From contig BSBM01000965.1 of NCBI GenBank assembly GCA_027924585.1, positions 1,426,001 through 1,490,000 of the forward strand: 64,000 nt of DNA, read 5' to 3'. Positions 11,658 through 22,719 of this stretch are shown here, one piece after another. Both the position numbers and the translations under genes were made by a program. Position 1 is the stretch's first letter, and each line of letters starts with the position of its first letter. Below the pieces are notes generated by a model, which did not search any database, had not been told where the DNA came from, and saw only the letters and a list, made by a program, of their open reading frames with translations. The stretch comes from Larix kaempferi (taxonomy: Eukaryota > Streptophyta > Pinopsida > Pinales > Pinaceae).

Positions 11658-12796
11658 TATGTATTCATCAGGAATTACTCCTCTTTCTCCATTCAACTAT
11701 GATGAATGGAAACCACCAATGATAGCACATTTGAAGAGACATGGTCTCTTTGATTATTTCTTTTGAAAGAGAGTTCGAATCCTTTGAAGAAGAGTATGAC
11801 TGGTTAAATGAAGGAGAAATAACTTGTGTAGCCATGATGTATGCTATGTCTCGATGCATGTTATATCACCCCCTTGATTTTTCATCTCCAAAAGATCTAT
11901 GGGCCTACCTGGATGAAATATTTGGCAAACAGAATGAAGGGATTGGTCCAAACCCCTTCGAGAGAAAGCAAAGTGATGCATTCACCCTCCTTGATGATCT
12001 CATTAATCATGAACCAATATCAAACACATCTCATATTGAAGTTGTCCACAAAGAAGAAAAACTTGCAGATTCTACACTCATGCTCCAAATTTCTTCTCTT
12101 TTTGTGCTAGCTCACACTCTAGATATTGCATAAGGTCCTAAATCCTCTCTTGCACCAAAGTCTGTTGGTCTGCATCAAGATATGTTGAATGTTTTGGAGG
12201 TCAAATAAGCTATTGGAGGTAATGCATTCGCTCTCCTCAAGCAATCACCTCTTATTTACTACCATATGATCATTATTCCATGCTTTCAGAAGGTTATTGA
12301 AGAATATTGCCATTGCCATTCACTTGGGATAATTTCTCATGCACTTACTAGTTTTGATCTCATGTCTTATGGTTCAAAGGAGATATCAAGAAACCATGAT
12401 TCAAGTCTTGGATCTAATTTGAATTCTTAGCAATTACTACTTGGAATAATTTCTCATGCATATGATGGTTTTGATCTCACCCCTGCTGGTTCAAAGGAGA
12501 TCTCAAGAAACCATTTATCAAGTCTTGGAGCTGATTTGGATTCCAAGCAATCATTATTATTTGATGGTTCTTTTTGGAATAATCTCACCCATGATTGTTC
12601 GAAGGAGAAGACAAAAGACTATCTTCACATTCATGTTTTTGATCCTACCTCAGTTGATTCGAATCACAGGTTCAAGGATCATCCTCATACTATTGGATTT
12701 GTTCTCATCACATTCGATTTGAAGAGCAAGTACAAGCACATGCTTTCTGAGCATGATCCACTTCTTCCCAAGAAGAAGATACCTCTAGACATATGA
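11658..12796 (+). pseudogene. gag: gag-like protein of gag-only element
   Basis: Starts at an ATG 154 bp after the primer site and opens with FNYDEWKPPMIAHLKRHGLF, matching the first 40 residues of the minus-strand relative and resembling the N-terminal part of Copia gag. A one-base shift near 11755 leads to the main frame, which runs to the stop at 12794 (DWLNEGEITCVAMMYAMSRC, FSSPKDLWAYLDEIFGK). Three stops in that frame (12131, 12206, 12428) are Gln codons changed by C-to-T. No zinc knuckle and no protease motif were seen. The C-terminal third holds a 39-residue tandem repeat. The product would be a particle protein packaging its own RNA, with enzymes supplied by another Copia element; that part is inference. 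Confidence 0.75.
12323..12556 (+). repeat. Two-copy 117-bp in-frame tandem repeat inside the gag-like ORF
   Basis: Units start at 12323 and 12440 (GIISHALTSFDL and GIISHAYDGFDL, each followed by GSKEISRNH and a LSSLGADLDS-like segment). 117 bp is 39 codons, so frame is kept. The minus-strand relative has one such unit only. Confidence 0.8.
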
Positions 12797-12970
12797 CCAA
12801 GCATCACACCTGCTTGAGTTTGGAGCATTTATTTTTGTGTGTGCATTAAAGTCTACTTTGAGGGGGGGTATTTTTCCCATGAGGGTTTCCCCATTTCCTC
12901 GGTTTATTGGCTCATATTATTCATTGTATTGGGTGACCTTTGGTCTTAGTTACCAGGGCCCAGGATGGAT

Positions 12971-12980
12971 TAAGGGGGGG
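12971..12980 (+). other. Polypurine tract of gag-only element
   Basis: TAAGGGGGGG directly precedes the 3' LTR start at 12981. Confidence 0.85.
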
Positions 12981-13820
12981 TGTTAGGATATTTCTATACT
13001 CCATACCAGTCCTAGCAGCATTTTCATTATTTGTATTTTCAGTCATGCATGCACTTTTAGGGTTTGCATGCATTATTTAGGGTTTGCATGCATTTGCATG
13101 CATCCCAGTCATCAGCCTAACACCTAGCCCTCAGTTAGCCAGCCCCCGAGAGCTTCTCTTAGATCAATTTTATCCCTCCTAGTGCTTAGTGCACCCTTTC
13201 ATGTAATTGCATGCATCTCATGTGCCCTCTCTCACCTACCACTCAGTTGCACTTCAGTTAATTGAGTTATCATCAGTTAGTTCCTTGATTTACGGCTATA
13301 CTGACTCTCAACTGACTGTATCACTCTGATGGATCTCCAGTGAGACTAGACTACCAATTCTGACTCAAGTTAGCTCCTCATGCGCTCTCCACTGAGCCTC
13401 CTTCATTCAGTTAGTGTCTCCATGTGCCAGTTACAATCAATTACACCTACGACACTTAGTTAGACTCAGTTTGACTGATGGTTGACAGTTACTTGAGCAT
13501 TGATGGCTCCACTGATGATGAGATAGACTACTAGTTGTGCTCCGATGACACTCCAGTGATCTTTTGATCACTCCATGAAGGCTAATTCGAATTGCGCCTT
13601 AGGAATTTGAATCCTCATGCATTATGCTATTTATTTGTCCATATTGTGATTAATTAATTAGTGTGTGTGAAGTATTTTTGCTTCTATCCGAGTTCTACTA
13701 TATTATTATTCTGTTGCTCATTATACTGCATTGACCACTCTTCTTCTATTTTCCTGCTTAATCATAATTAATCTTGTGAGTTATACATCATCTCTTAGAT
13801 CTACTGTGAGGATTTTCACA
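12981..13820 (+). repeat. 3' LTR of gag-only element
   Basis: Aligns with 10662-11492, with a few small insertions (840 against 831 bp). Followed by the target duplication TACTG and the resumed gag sequence. Confidence 0.92.
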
Positions 13821-13921
13821 TACTGCAAAGCAAAGGATACAAGGGATGAAATATTTAGGATGTAGCAGGGAGACCGTGAATCCTTAGAAGACTACGCCTA
13901 GCATTTTCAACTCAGCTACAA

Positions 13922-15900
13922 CAATATATAGTGGATCCATATCAAAAGTAAATTTTTCAGAAGTGTAAACATGCACTTTGATGAGTGCAAGAACAAGGTC
14001 TTAATCAAACTTCTAACATGGTAGTTTAATCTTGCGTAGCTTGGGAAGTGCATCGATGAGTGATACAACTATTTTTTCCCAAGGTCTTCAATACAAACCA
14101 ACAATAGTACGATTTTATATCATGAGAATAAATGAACTGATGTCAAGCATAATAAAACACCATCTGATTACTGGTCATTGATGTATACTGTTAACACATG
14201 CGAAGAGACCCACCGATAATGATGATAGACTCTAAGGTACTAAGTACAAACTAGCAAGTGTGAATAGATGTTCTGAAGTCGAACACTTGTAGAATCAAAT
14301 TATCAAGGGTCATTGATGTATACCCACTGTCATTTGTGAGGAAACCTACCACTAATGAATGCAAGATCTAATGTACTCCTAGGTTTCTAGATCCATTTCC
14401 TAGATTATTATTTGGTGTCTATAGCAATAGATTCATCGGAAGGAGGGAATTAATGCATCCCACATAAACCGATACGAAAAATAGATCAATAGTCTGATAT
14501 AATTTGGTAGAACTGCAAGATCCAACACTATATACTAACACAAGGAAGGTCGACATGATTGGTCATGAATATTTGAGGCATGGTCGACATTGTTTGAACT
14601 TCCCTTGAACACATAACATGATGTAGAATGGACACTTGGAAACATAGGACTCGAGTAACTGACCTTAATGAAATCCTCCAATGCAAGATGCATTAACGAA
14701 AGCTCCATTGGTGATGGGAAGGATAACCCATGGGTGGAGATCTGTTCAAAATACTGGTACAGTTTCCTAGGGAAAATGTAGATGGTGTATTGATAGCGGA
14801 TACCAAAATATGTGCCATGTTCAAGGGTGACAAGGACTGACTATTGCAATTTTATTCAAGGATATAATATGAAATGATTAATTTCTCCCCCTTTTTGGGA
14901 TTTTTGTGTTTTTTAATTTTTATTCCTTTTTCATTTATTAGCTCGAAAAAGAATAAAGAATACTATAGTACACGGAAGGGAATGAGTGTTGCATGGGCGT
15001 AATCCTATTTTTCAAGGGCACGGATCAGGCCAAGGAAAATATCCATATTGCAAAAAAGGGCTGAGATAGTTGTGCACACTCTTACAGATGTTCCCTCCAT
15101 GGGTAGGCTATGTGAAGCAGGATTATGTGTCGACAGACAGTGAAATAAAACCATGTGACTGAGTTTATCCAATTTGGTATAATGGACAAGTAGGAATGGG
15201 TCAATGAGGTTTATCTCATGTTGAATCTTGTGAAAAATCCAAAACCATAAATTACCATGAATCGTGTTCTATCTCCAACTACCTGAATCAAATAGCTCGA
15301 ACTGTCAATGTATCCAAGTCATGTGATCAAAACCATTTCACTACCCAACTGTTTAGTCAAAAACCGGTTCAAATGTGCATTTAATATCTAAAAACGATAG
15401 CCAAAATTGAATAATTATGCATCATCCTATGATTCAAAAGGATATTGTTATACATGTATGAATAAAAGATAAGTAAAACACTCATTTTTTACCATATTCC
15501 TTGTAGGTGTAGCCAATGGATGAGAGGAATCATCTCCGTTCAGCATGGATTTCTAGAAGCTATGAATAATTATTCAGTGATTTTCCAGTTGTAGGTGAGT
15601 CTTCATGTTAGACCGTAAAATAAGAACAATTCAAATGTTTTTGAGGTTTCCAAATATTTTCATTTTTTATGAAATTTTTTGGTTTCTATCTTGAATAAAA
15701 AGAAACAAAAAGAGAAATTTTTTTACACTATTATTTTTTATGTGTGCAAAGTTACTATCCAAAATGTTTATAACCTGAACACACTTTTTGGTTTATGATG
15801 TAAGCTAGTTATTTCATCTGTTACTTATGTCCTTAAATGATATGTTCAATTAAATTTCCATGAATGATGTACATGCTTTCTTTTTCAGAATGATGTTAAT
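13922..15900 (-). other. 3' untranslated region of element A; no gene
   Basis: No open frame over 60 codons on either strand. A degenerate duplication of about 135 bp is visible (GGTCATTGATGTATAC at 14173 and 14308). Sequence between the last pol domain and the 3' LTR is long and variable in Tat and Ogre elements, and this fits that place. Confidence 0.5.
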
Positions 15901-16305
15901 GACTTATATGCCAATCAAGTACATAGTTGGCTAAGGAATCATCCAAACTATTCATAATTCTAGCAACATGATTGTATTCAAAAAAATCAAACTTACGTTC
16001 TAAAAGACATACTCATATAAACTTTCTAAACAATATAAGATTTCGAAATTGATACTGACCATTTAACTGAGATACAACTAATTATGAGTCCATTTTGTCG
16101 ATTATTCCTTGGGTGCCAAGGGTGATATATTCAACAAGAATCTCAATGACTGTGTTATATTCTGCAACATTGTTGGTTGCAAATATGAGAAAAATGCCTC
16201 CTAAACTTAAAAATTCGTCATTAGGTGTGAAAATCACTCATGCGGAGGAAGCAATGTTCTGAGAACTACGACTGGCGCCATCCGCATACCCCAAATATGT
16301 AAAGG
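15901..16305 (-). pseudogene. Archaeal-type RNase H domain at the end of element A pol
   Basis: Minus-strand translation gives YADGASRSSQN, then FATNNVAEYNTVIEILVEY, then KMDS-stop-LVVSQLNGQYQFRN, then HVARIMNSLDDSLANYVLDW. The catalytic set is in place: D of ADGAS, E of AEYN, D of MDS and D of SLDD. Stops (Ala-stop-Val, DS-stop-LV, FI-stop-V) fit C-to-T decay. Tat-lineage elements are known to have gained a second RNase H of this type besides their own. Here it lies after integrase, as in element B. Confidence 0.8.
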
Positions 16306-16479
16306 TTTCTTGTGCGATCTGCTAAAGTGACAATGCCAAGCAAGATAAGTGTTTGCTCGAAACAACTAAAGTACAAAAAATATATACAAAGAATACAACA
16401 TAATACAACAAGTGTTGCGAATCATGAGTGCCTACGTGAATTATTTCTTCAGATAGAGACCATTTCTGATATCCGACAT

Positions 16480-18290
16480 AGTTCCCCATCGTAATTTATT
16501 AGTTTACAAGCTCCTCGTTTTAACATAGTTTTGACAACAAGTGGGCCAAACCATTTTGGTACAAATTTCCCTTCTCTTATTTTGTCTTGGTCTTGGTCAT
16601 GAAATAAAACCAAATCTCCTTCAGAAAAGACTCAAGGACGAGCTGATTTGTTGTATTTTAGTTTAACCCTTTTCTTGTGTGCTTCTACACTTATAAAATA
16701 CTCCCTTCTAGTTTGATCAAGAGAAAGAATATGGATACGCCTTTCTTCCTCTACATAAGTGTTAGGCATGAGTTCGAATGCTATTTTTAATGATGGGATT
16801 TTGCATTCAATCGGAAACACTGCTTATTATCCATAAACCATTTGGAAATGAGTGAAGCCAAATGTGATTTTAGGAGTGGTCCCATAAGCCCAAAAAGAAG
16901 AAAAAAAAATTAAGTGCTAATTAGTTTTGTTCTTATTAATTATCCTCTGCAACATAGTTTTCAAAACCTTGTTAATGGCTTCTACTTTTCCATTACATTG
17001 AGGGTAATTGTTAACACCCAAAAAGTGCTCATTATCTCATTTCCTTATTCACATGACCTATTTGTCCACTTTTCCTACCATTTTAGCCTCTAAAACCTTC
17101 AAAAGGTCACCAAAAAGACCAAAATCCATCTTTTTTTCCTCCAAAATATTTATTTTTCCTCAAAAAATACAAAAAACCCTCAAAAAGGGTCCAAAATTCC
17201 CAAAAATCAATTAAAAGGGAATAAAACTAAAAAATATATTCAAAAAAGGAAAAAAAAAGGAAAAAGAGGAAAAAGAAACCTAAACCATTTTTACCAATAC
17301 CATTGGTTTCCTTAAACCATAGTTGTATTCTCCATCACCAAAAATCTATGAAAAGGTGATAGAGTCTCCTCACTAATCATCCACATTCATCCTATCCTTA
17401 TGCTGCCAAATTATTTCTTGAGAGCCCTAGCCTCCTTTTTGAGTTTGAAGATCCCCATTATCATCTTACAGAAGAAGAGATCATCGGAGATTTGGAGCAC
17501 CTCACCATCGTAGTTGTTCAAGCTCAACCATCATCACCCTTTGAGGTAATAGAAAATATTAAAGTTTTCATTTGTTTCTCTCATGGATCTATTTTGTTTA
17601 CTGTTTTTAATCTAGAGTTATTTTCTTGCATATGTTAGATCAAGATTTACTTTTTACATTTATTTACTTTTAATGTTTAATCTAAACTGCTACTACAAGT
17701 TAGTAGGTGCACATTAGCACATGCTTGGGTGAAAACCAAAGCAATAGTAATATGGTGAGGAAAAATCCTACCACAATCCTAACCTAGTGGTAAGTTCATC
17801 CATAAAGGAATTCCTAAAATTTCTTCCTTTAATAGTGACGATCTCTTTAGGTACACAAAACCTTTCTATCACGTAATTGAATAGAAAATATGTTGTAGTT
17901 TTTTCCGTAGAGTTGAATGCAGGAATCGCCTTAGCCCACTTGGTGAAGTATTCCACTGCTACTATGATGTAGTTTTGGCCATTGGCTGAAGGCAAGTTGA
18001 TTGTCATAAAATCAATGGCCCATTTTGAAAATGGACCCATGGTTACTACGGGGTGTAATGGAGAAGGATGTGCGCACATTTTTCTTGTGTAAATTTGGCA
18101 AGGGTGACACGTTTTGATAGCATTGATTCAATCTTTAAATATTTTGGGACAAAAGTATCCTGCACATAATATTTTCTGGGCAATTTCCAACCCATAAATA
18201 TGACCACCACATGCCCCATCATGGCAATCGTTTAAAACTTGTTCAGCTTCTTTGTGTATTAAACAATGTCTTGAGATCATGTCTACTCCT
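16480..18290 (-). pseudogene. Integrase of element A, split by a solo LTR
   Basis: Zinc-binding part at about 18290-18080: HCLIHKEAEQVLNDC, CHDGACGGHIYG and KTCHPCQIY give the H-H-C-C ligands. Core at 18079-17752: WAIDFMTINLPSANGQ (first Asp), VVAVEYFTKWAKAIP-like segment, and GRNFRNSFMDELTTRLGLW. The frame then enters the solo LTR. After the LTR it resumes at 17003 with NYPQCNGKVEAINK, supplying the catalytic Glu. The second catalytic Asp, normally in a SDxG motif, reads TIKGRN, so it seems lost. The C-terminal domain (16860-16480) has FPIECKIPSLKIAFELMP and KFVPKWFGPLVV. Removing the LTR and one GTAAT restores SSPYYPQCNGK. Confidence 0.85.
17009..17746 (+). mobile_element. Solo LTR of the element B family, in integrase of A
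   Basis: TGTTAACACCCAAAAAG to AAAGCAATA, 738 bp, flanked by GTAAT on both sides (17004-17008 and 17747-17751). It aligns, in opposite orientation, with the LTRs of element B (both ends and the central AAAAG-rich stretch). No internal sequence: LTR-LTR recombination has removed the body. Its last bases CAATA have lost the canonical CA end, as has the 5' LTR of B (TATA). Confidence 0.85.
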
Positions 18291-18457
18291 TGATGGTACA
18301 AAGTATCCCCTATGATGAGGTATCTTCATGCTTGGTGTCAAATGCGATGCCATTCAATGCCAGAAAACCGAGGATTAATCCTTTGGGTTTGGATATATGT
18401 GATGAAATTTCCATACCAAGGATCCGATGTTGCAATGAGGAATACATGTTCGTCCAC

Positions 18458-20024
18458 CTAGGATTCAACACATATAGTATCCTCTTTATCGTAAGGTAAC
18501 TCATAAATTAGTTCTACAATTGCTAACGACATCTTGGCTTTAGCGTTTATGAACTCGAGATCGAATTCTTGCAAAATTACTATCCATTTTGAATATTTTC
18601 CCCCAATTATATGGCGGGACAAAATGTGTTTCATGGGGTTCATTTCAGCCACTATGGTCATTTTTATTGGAAGTATATAATGTCTAAGTCCTTGGACAAC
18701 ATGAACTATTGCCAAGGCCAACTTTTCAACCTGGGAATACTTCAATTCAGGACCTACAAGGACCTTACTAAAATAGTAAATAACATTTTCTTGTGATGAT
18801 TCGTCTTCTTGTACCAATACCATTCCTATGGTGGAACTAGATGCTTCCAAATATAGAAAAACGTCTCTACTATAGTTCAAAGGACTAAGTACTGGGGCTG
18901 ATACCAAATATTTCTTTACTGCATCAAATGAGAATTGAGCTTGGTCATCCCACATGAATAGTGCATATTTTTTTAGGAGATGCATGAAACCTTTAGCTCG
19001 TTCGACAAAATTTGCGACAAATATTCTCAAGTAGTTAGCTTTCCCTTGAAGGATTTGAAGTTGTCTTATTGTTTTTGGGGAAGGAAACTGAATTATTGCC
19101 TCAAACTTGAGAGGATCCACCATAATCCATTTTTTTGATACAATGAACCCAAGTAATCTCCCAGAGTCCACACAAAACATGCATTTGTGTGGGTTCAAAC
19201 TAATGTTATATTTGTGACATTGAACGAAGACGTCATGTAAACGTGCACTATGTTCAACTATCCTTTTAGATTTGGCTACCAAGTCATCAAGATAAACCTC
19301 AACGATTTTCTTAATATCATGGAATGCATATGACATGGATCTTTGAAAAGTAGCCCCGACGTTTTTAAGGCCAAATGGCATTTTCCAATATGCAAAAGTT
19401 CGCCAAGGGCATATGAAAATTGTTTTTATGCTGGTCTTCCCTTGTTATGTATATCTGGTTGTAACCAGAGAATCCATCCATGAACAAAAATATTTCATTC
19501 CTGACACACTCGTCTATAATCTGATCAATGAAGGGTGTGGGATAGTTATATTTGGGACAAGCCAAATTTAGATCCCTAAAGTCAGTACAGACCCAGATAG
19601 TTACTTGCTTTTATCAATAGGAATAGGATTGGATACCCATTCGGATAAAGGAACAAGATATATGAAGCCAACTTTCAATAGTTTTTGAACTTCTTCTTTG
19701 ATGGAAGCTGATTTCTTAGGATTCACCCTTCCGTCGCACTAGTTTAACATTATCATAGGTTTTTATCTCATGTTCAACTATGTTAGGATCGATGCCCGAC
19801 ATTTATTCATAATGCCAAGCAAACACATCGCGAAACTCTTTAAATAGAGTAGTATAATGTATGATTTCCTCTGGATAGAAATCCACACCTATATTGGTGT
19901 TTTCAATGATGCCATGCTTAATGGATATATCGATTGGACTGCTTTTCGAAATATTTAACAAGTTTCCTTCGGAACTCACTTTGTGTGTTTGGACGGGGAA
20001 TTTGGTATTTTTCCATGTCATCAT
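18458..20024 (-). pseudogene. pol: Reverse transcriptase and RNase H of element A
   Basis: RT: NPIPIDKSK at about 19610, then FIDQIIDECVRNEIF and FMDGFSGYNQIYITREDQ (19565-19430), a one-base shift in an A-run near 19415, then MPFGLKNVGATFQRSM and the catalytic VEVYLDDLVAKSK (YLDD at 19283-19294). Linker: GRLLGFIVSKKWIMVDP and LQILQGKANYLR. RNase H: FLYLEASSSTIGMVLVQ, YFSKVLVGPELKYSQVEKLA and VAEMNPMKHILSR; the first catalytic Asp of the DAS motif is Glu (LEASS). The frame from 19381 to 18458 is open for 307 codons, long for this window. The upstream part to 20024 holds the usual DVFAWHYE lead-in to Gypsy RT. Confidence 0.88.
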
Positions 20025-20106
20025 CGAGGTAAAAATTTTCTGGTTTAACCTCTAATTAATCTGTCTTTGGAATAAATGATGATCTATGATGCATATCTTC
20101 CTAGGT

Positions 20107-20574
20107 TCATTCAGAGATATTCATGAATTCAAGCATGGCTTCATATAATGAAAAAGTATGATCCACGATGTCATGAGTACTAGGAGTGTTGATGGCCCAT
20201 ATTGGTGAAGTGTAAGGATCATATTCCTTCATTTGGGAATGATTTTGATCCGAATCTTCTGAAGCCATTTGGATAGATTGATATGAAATCTCTACGGAAG
20301 ATAGGGTTACACTACGCTCTGTTTCAATATGTTGCATAGAATTTAGTATATTTCCATCACTCTTTTTTACTAAGATTTCCTCCTTTGAGGCCCCCTCCAA
20401 TGAGATGGAGCCAACTACTAGTATGGACTTAGAGAAATTTTTTAATAGAAAGTATACTTTTGATGTAATAATGAAAATTGGAGCAGTGTGAGGGGTTAAT
20501 ATTGGTGGTGGAATCGTGAAATTTCCCATGAGGTATGAATCTTTGAACATTTCTACCCCAATATCATGAATCAT
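20107..20574 (-). pseudogene. Protease-RT linker of element A
   Basis: An open stretch of 155 codons between protease and RT with no domain I recognise; it is Ser- and acid-rich (VTLSSVEISYQSIQMASEDS, SPIWAINTPSTHDIVDH). The same interval in element B holds zinc-knuckle-like motifs, which are not visible here. Confidence 0.5.
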
Positions 20575-20684
20575 CGTTTCTGAATCCCTATAAAAATTAC
20601 ATTTGAGTGGAGACCAATTTTAGGTGTGTAGTAGTCTAGTTGATCGATCATGACAATCTTCCCTTGGTGGGGGAATCGAATAAC

Positions 20685-20960
20685 TCAAAATATTGAAGAC
20701 ACTAAAGCTGTCATCTTATGTATCCAACTACGACCCAATAGAAAATTGTAATCTATGGGCGTGTCCACTACCTCAACATCTACTTGAACTGTTTTACCTC
20801 CTAGTTCAACTGGGCAAGCCATGATAAGTCCATGAGGAGGGAACAAATGTCCATCAAATACTTTGAGTATTCTATGGGATGGTACTAGGGTGGGTGATCC
20901 CAAATATTTACAACATGCTAGTGACATGACACAATTTGAGGCTCCTTCATCCCTAACGGT
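20685..20960 (-). pseudogene. Aspartic protease of element A
   Basis: VRDEGASNCVMSLACCKYLG carries the catalytic D-E-G form usual in Tat elements (20940-20951), after which come PTLVPSHRILKVFDG, HGLIMACPVELGGKTV and YNFLLGRSWIHKMTA. Length fits a retroviral-type protease monomer. The residue upstream of D is R rather than I, so the copy may be inactive. Confidence 0.8.
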
Positions 20961-21635
20961 TCAAAAAATGTTCTTACCATGTGAAGTCACTTTAATCTAA
21001 AATGAGATTTGTGATAGAAGCCTACATGTGGACTGTTCCAAATCAAACGTTATCAAATTTATTTCAAATGGATAAATAGCACCAATAACAGGAAATAGTT
21101 CCTTTTGTTGAGTGGGAAAAATTTGCAAAACCTCCAAGGAGGAAATTGCACAAGAAGCTTGAGCTAAGTCTTCAACCACATTGTAGTTTTGAGTAACCCG
21201 TGCTTTAGGATTGTGTGTTGTTCCATGGAAAACCCCTTTTGGAGGTCAAGGTACTATGTCTATGGTTGGTTTTTCAATTATTAGAGAACTACAAGGTTGA
21301 GATCCATATATTTCTTCATCATTCAAAGGTGCATCATAAGAATGAGACCTTGTTTGAATTTTTATTTCATGTTCACCAATCGTGAAGATGTTAGCGTTGG
21401 GGGGATTTCCCCATTGTGGGGGGTTTTCCTGGTTCCCTCCTGAAAAAGGTACCTACGTTGCAAAAAACATCTATTTTTTCTATGGGAAAGGTTGAGTTAG
21501 GACGCTAGATTTTTGTTGTCCTCCTCGTTGTTCCAACATTTGATGAATATCATCCATGTGAGGGAAAAGGTTAGTAGGATGATCCCCTAGGAAAATATTG
21601 CAAGGGTATTTGTTTTTCCCGTTCTCCTAATTTCC
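20961..21635 (-). pseudogene. Gag-protease junction of element A, decayed
   Basis: Contains SLEVLQIFPTQQKELFPVIG (21120-21070), equivalent to SALEVLKNYPAQRKLMLS just upstream of the protease in element B. The rest is broken by stops. Confidence 0.5.
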
Positions 21636-21990
21636 TCAGGTAGGATAATTCACCTTCGGTGCTTCTCCCGTCCCAGAATTAGCATTTGGGTTCTTCTTTT
21701 GTTTCTTCTTTTTTCCTTTTGTGTCCATAGTTTGAACCGTAAGTAATTCAGAAGTTTGGGTGGGATTTGTGTATTGATGTGTTTCCTGGCTAATTGTGGG
21801 TTGCAAAGTCTGAACATAAATTTGTCCCATTTTCTAGGTAATCTGCTCAAGTTGATTGATGGATCCAACCACACCATCGGTATGAGGTACTTTTGGTGGC
21901 CTAGCTGGATCGTACGCAAGTCTTATAACATGAGGTATTAAATCATAAAGTGTGCCCGATTGGGAATATATCAAATCCGTCTATTAAGTA
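21636..21990 (-). pseudogene. gag: gag of element A, C-terminal piece left of element B
   Basis: LIYSQSGTLYDLIPHVIRLA, DGVVGSINQLEQIT-stop-KMG and a Lys-rich stretch near 21690 (DTKGKKKKQKKNPNANS). Joined across the B insertion (with one CTTTG removed) to 45552, the frame reads MTKEQLIQSTQ then TDLIYSQSG, which matches ILKAQQFDLIYAQSG in the gag of element B. This confirms both the insertion site and the shared ancestry of A and B. Confidence 0.8.
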
Positions 21991-21995
21991 CTTTG
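21991..21995. other. Target site duplication of element B, left
   Basis: CTTTG, identical to 45547-45551 at the other end of the 23.5-kb element. Confidence 0.92.
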
Positions 21996-22704
21996 TGTAG
22001 CTGAGGTTTTAGCCCCTGCTTGTGCAAATGAGCACCTGCTAAGGATCATGGAATCCTTAGCAGTAGTGTGAAAGTAACTAACAATAAACTAAGTACAAAT
22101 GATTGAAGCAAATGACATTAAACAACGAACCTGAGCTTAAACATGTGCATGAAATAACATATAACTTAGAACAACAAACGATACACTTGCAAAAAATGTA
22201 GAATACAAAATCTTTTTTTTTTATATATATTATGGGAAAGCGAAGGGCTTGTAAACAATACATTTACCTCAAAGATGAGGCTGGTGGAGTTCTGGTAGTG
22301 TGCTTCGGAGCTCCTTGGTTCGGTACTCTTCTCTCCAATGCTTTGATGGCGGCTAAAAGTTTTATCTCAAGGGAGGCCAAAAGGCATAAAGATGGATGGC
22401 TTAAGGCTTTGGAAAAAATTCAGCAGCATGAGGGTAGAGTGATTGAGGGATCTGGAAATGAGGGGCCTCCACCCCTTTTTATAAATTTTGATTAGGGTTT
22501 TAGGGTTTTTTTCCGTATTTTTTCTTTTTTTCTTTTTTTCTTTTGAGTTTTATTCCCTATTATTTTGATTTTGACCCTCTTTTCAGGTTTTGGTATGTTT
22601 TTGAGGGAATTTTGGGGTTTTGGAGGCTAGGTTGGTAGGAAATTTGGTCATTGGAGGTGTATGTCCAAAGGGATGGGCTGGTGAGCACTTTTTTGGTGTT
22701 AATA
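21996..22704 (-). repeat. 3' LTR of element B
   Basis: On the plus strand runs TGTAGCTGAGG to GGTGTTAATA (element sense TATTAACACC to CAGCTACA). Aligns with 44831-45546. Host side (left) has CTTTG; element side (right) has the polypurine tract, which fixes this as the 3' LTR. Confidence 0.92.
22476..22483 (-). promoter_or_regulatory. TATA box in LTR of element B
   Basis: TATAAAAA on the minus strand (TTTATAAAAAGGGG), kept in the other LTR at 45312-45319. Confidence 0.6.
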
Positions 22705-22719
22705 GATTGCCCCCTGATG
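22705..22719 (-). other. Polypurine tract of element B
   Basis: CATCAGGGGGCAATC in element sense, directly before the 3' LTR. Confidence 0.75.

Larger units (their letters stand above)
10662..13820 (+). mobile_element. Non-autonomous gag-only LTR element with Copia-type primer site
   Basis: Two LTRs of 831 and 840 bp beginning TGTTAGGATA and ending TTTTCACA, flanked by the exact 5-bp duplication TACTG (10657-10661 and 13821-13825). The internal part is only 1488 bp: primer site, one gag-like ORF, and a G-rich polypurine tract at 12971-12980. There is no protease, integrase, RT or RNase H. This is the layout of the plant elements described as TR-GAG. A related copy lies on the minus strand at 41449-44370. 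Confidence 0.92.
10159..13921 (+). pseudogene. gag: Second Athila-like gag, truncated and split by an insertion
   Basis: 10159-10661 repeats the first gag from its start (MPRRQRDRFGRFLPKH) with a TAG at 10621 that replaces the Gln of WDQMK. The frame is broken at 10661 by a 3159-bp element with TSD TACTG and resumes at 13826 with sequence matching 2968-3070 of the first gag. Similarity stops at 13921, within the capsid domain. With the first element this gives LTR-internal-LTR-partial internal, as left by unequal recombination between tandem or neighbouring copies followed by a deletion. Confidence 0.85.

Noticed and set aside
22232-22495. 87-codon plus-strand frame, with a relative at 45134-45331
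   Set aside because: It occurs twice only because both are LTRs of element B, on the strand opposite to the element; shared by duplication, with frame differences between copies, so not evidence of coding.
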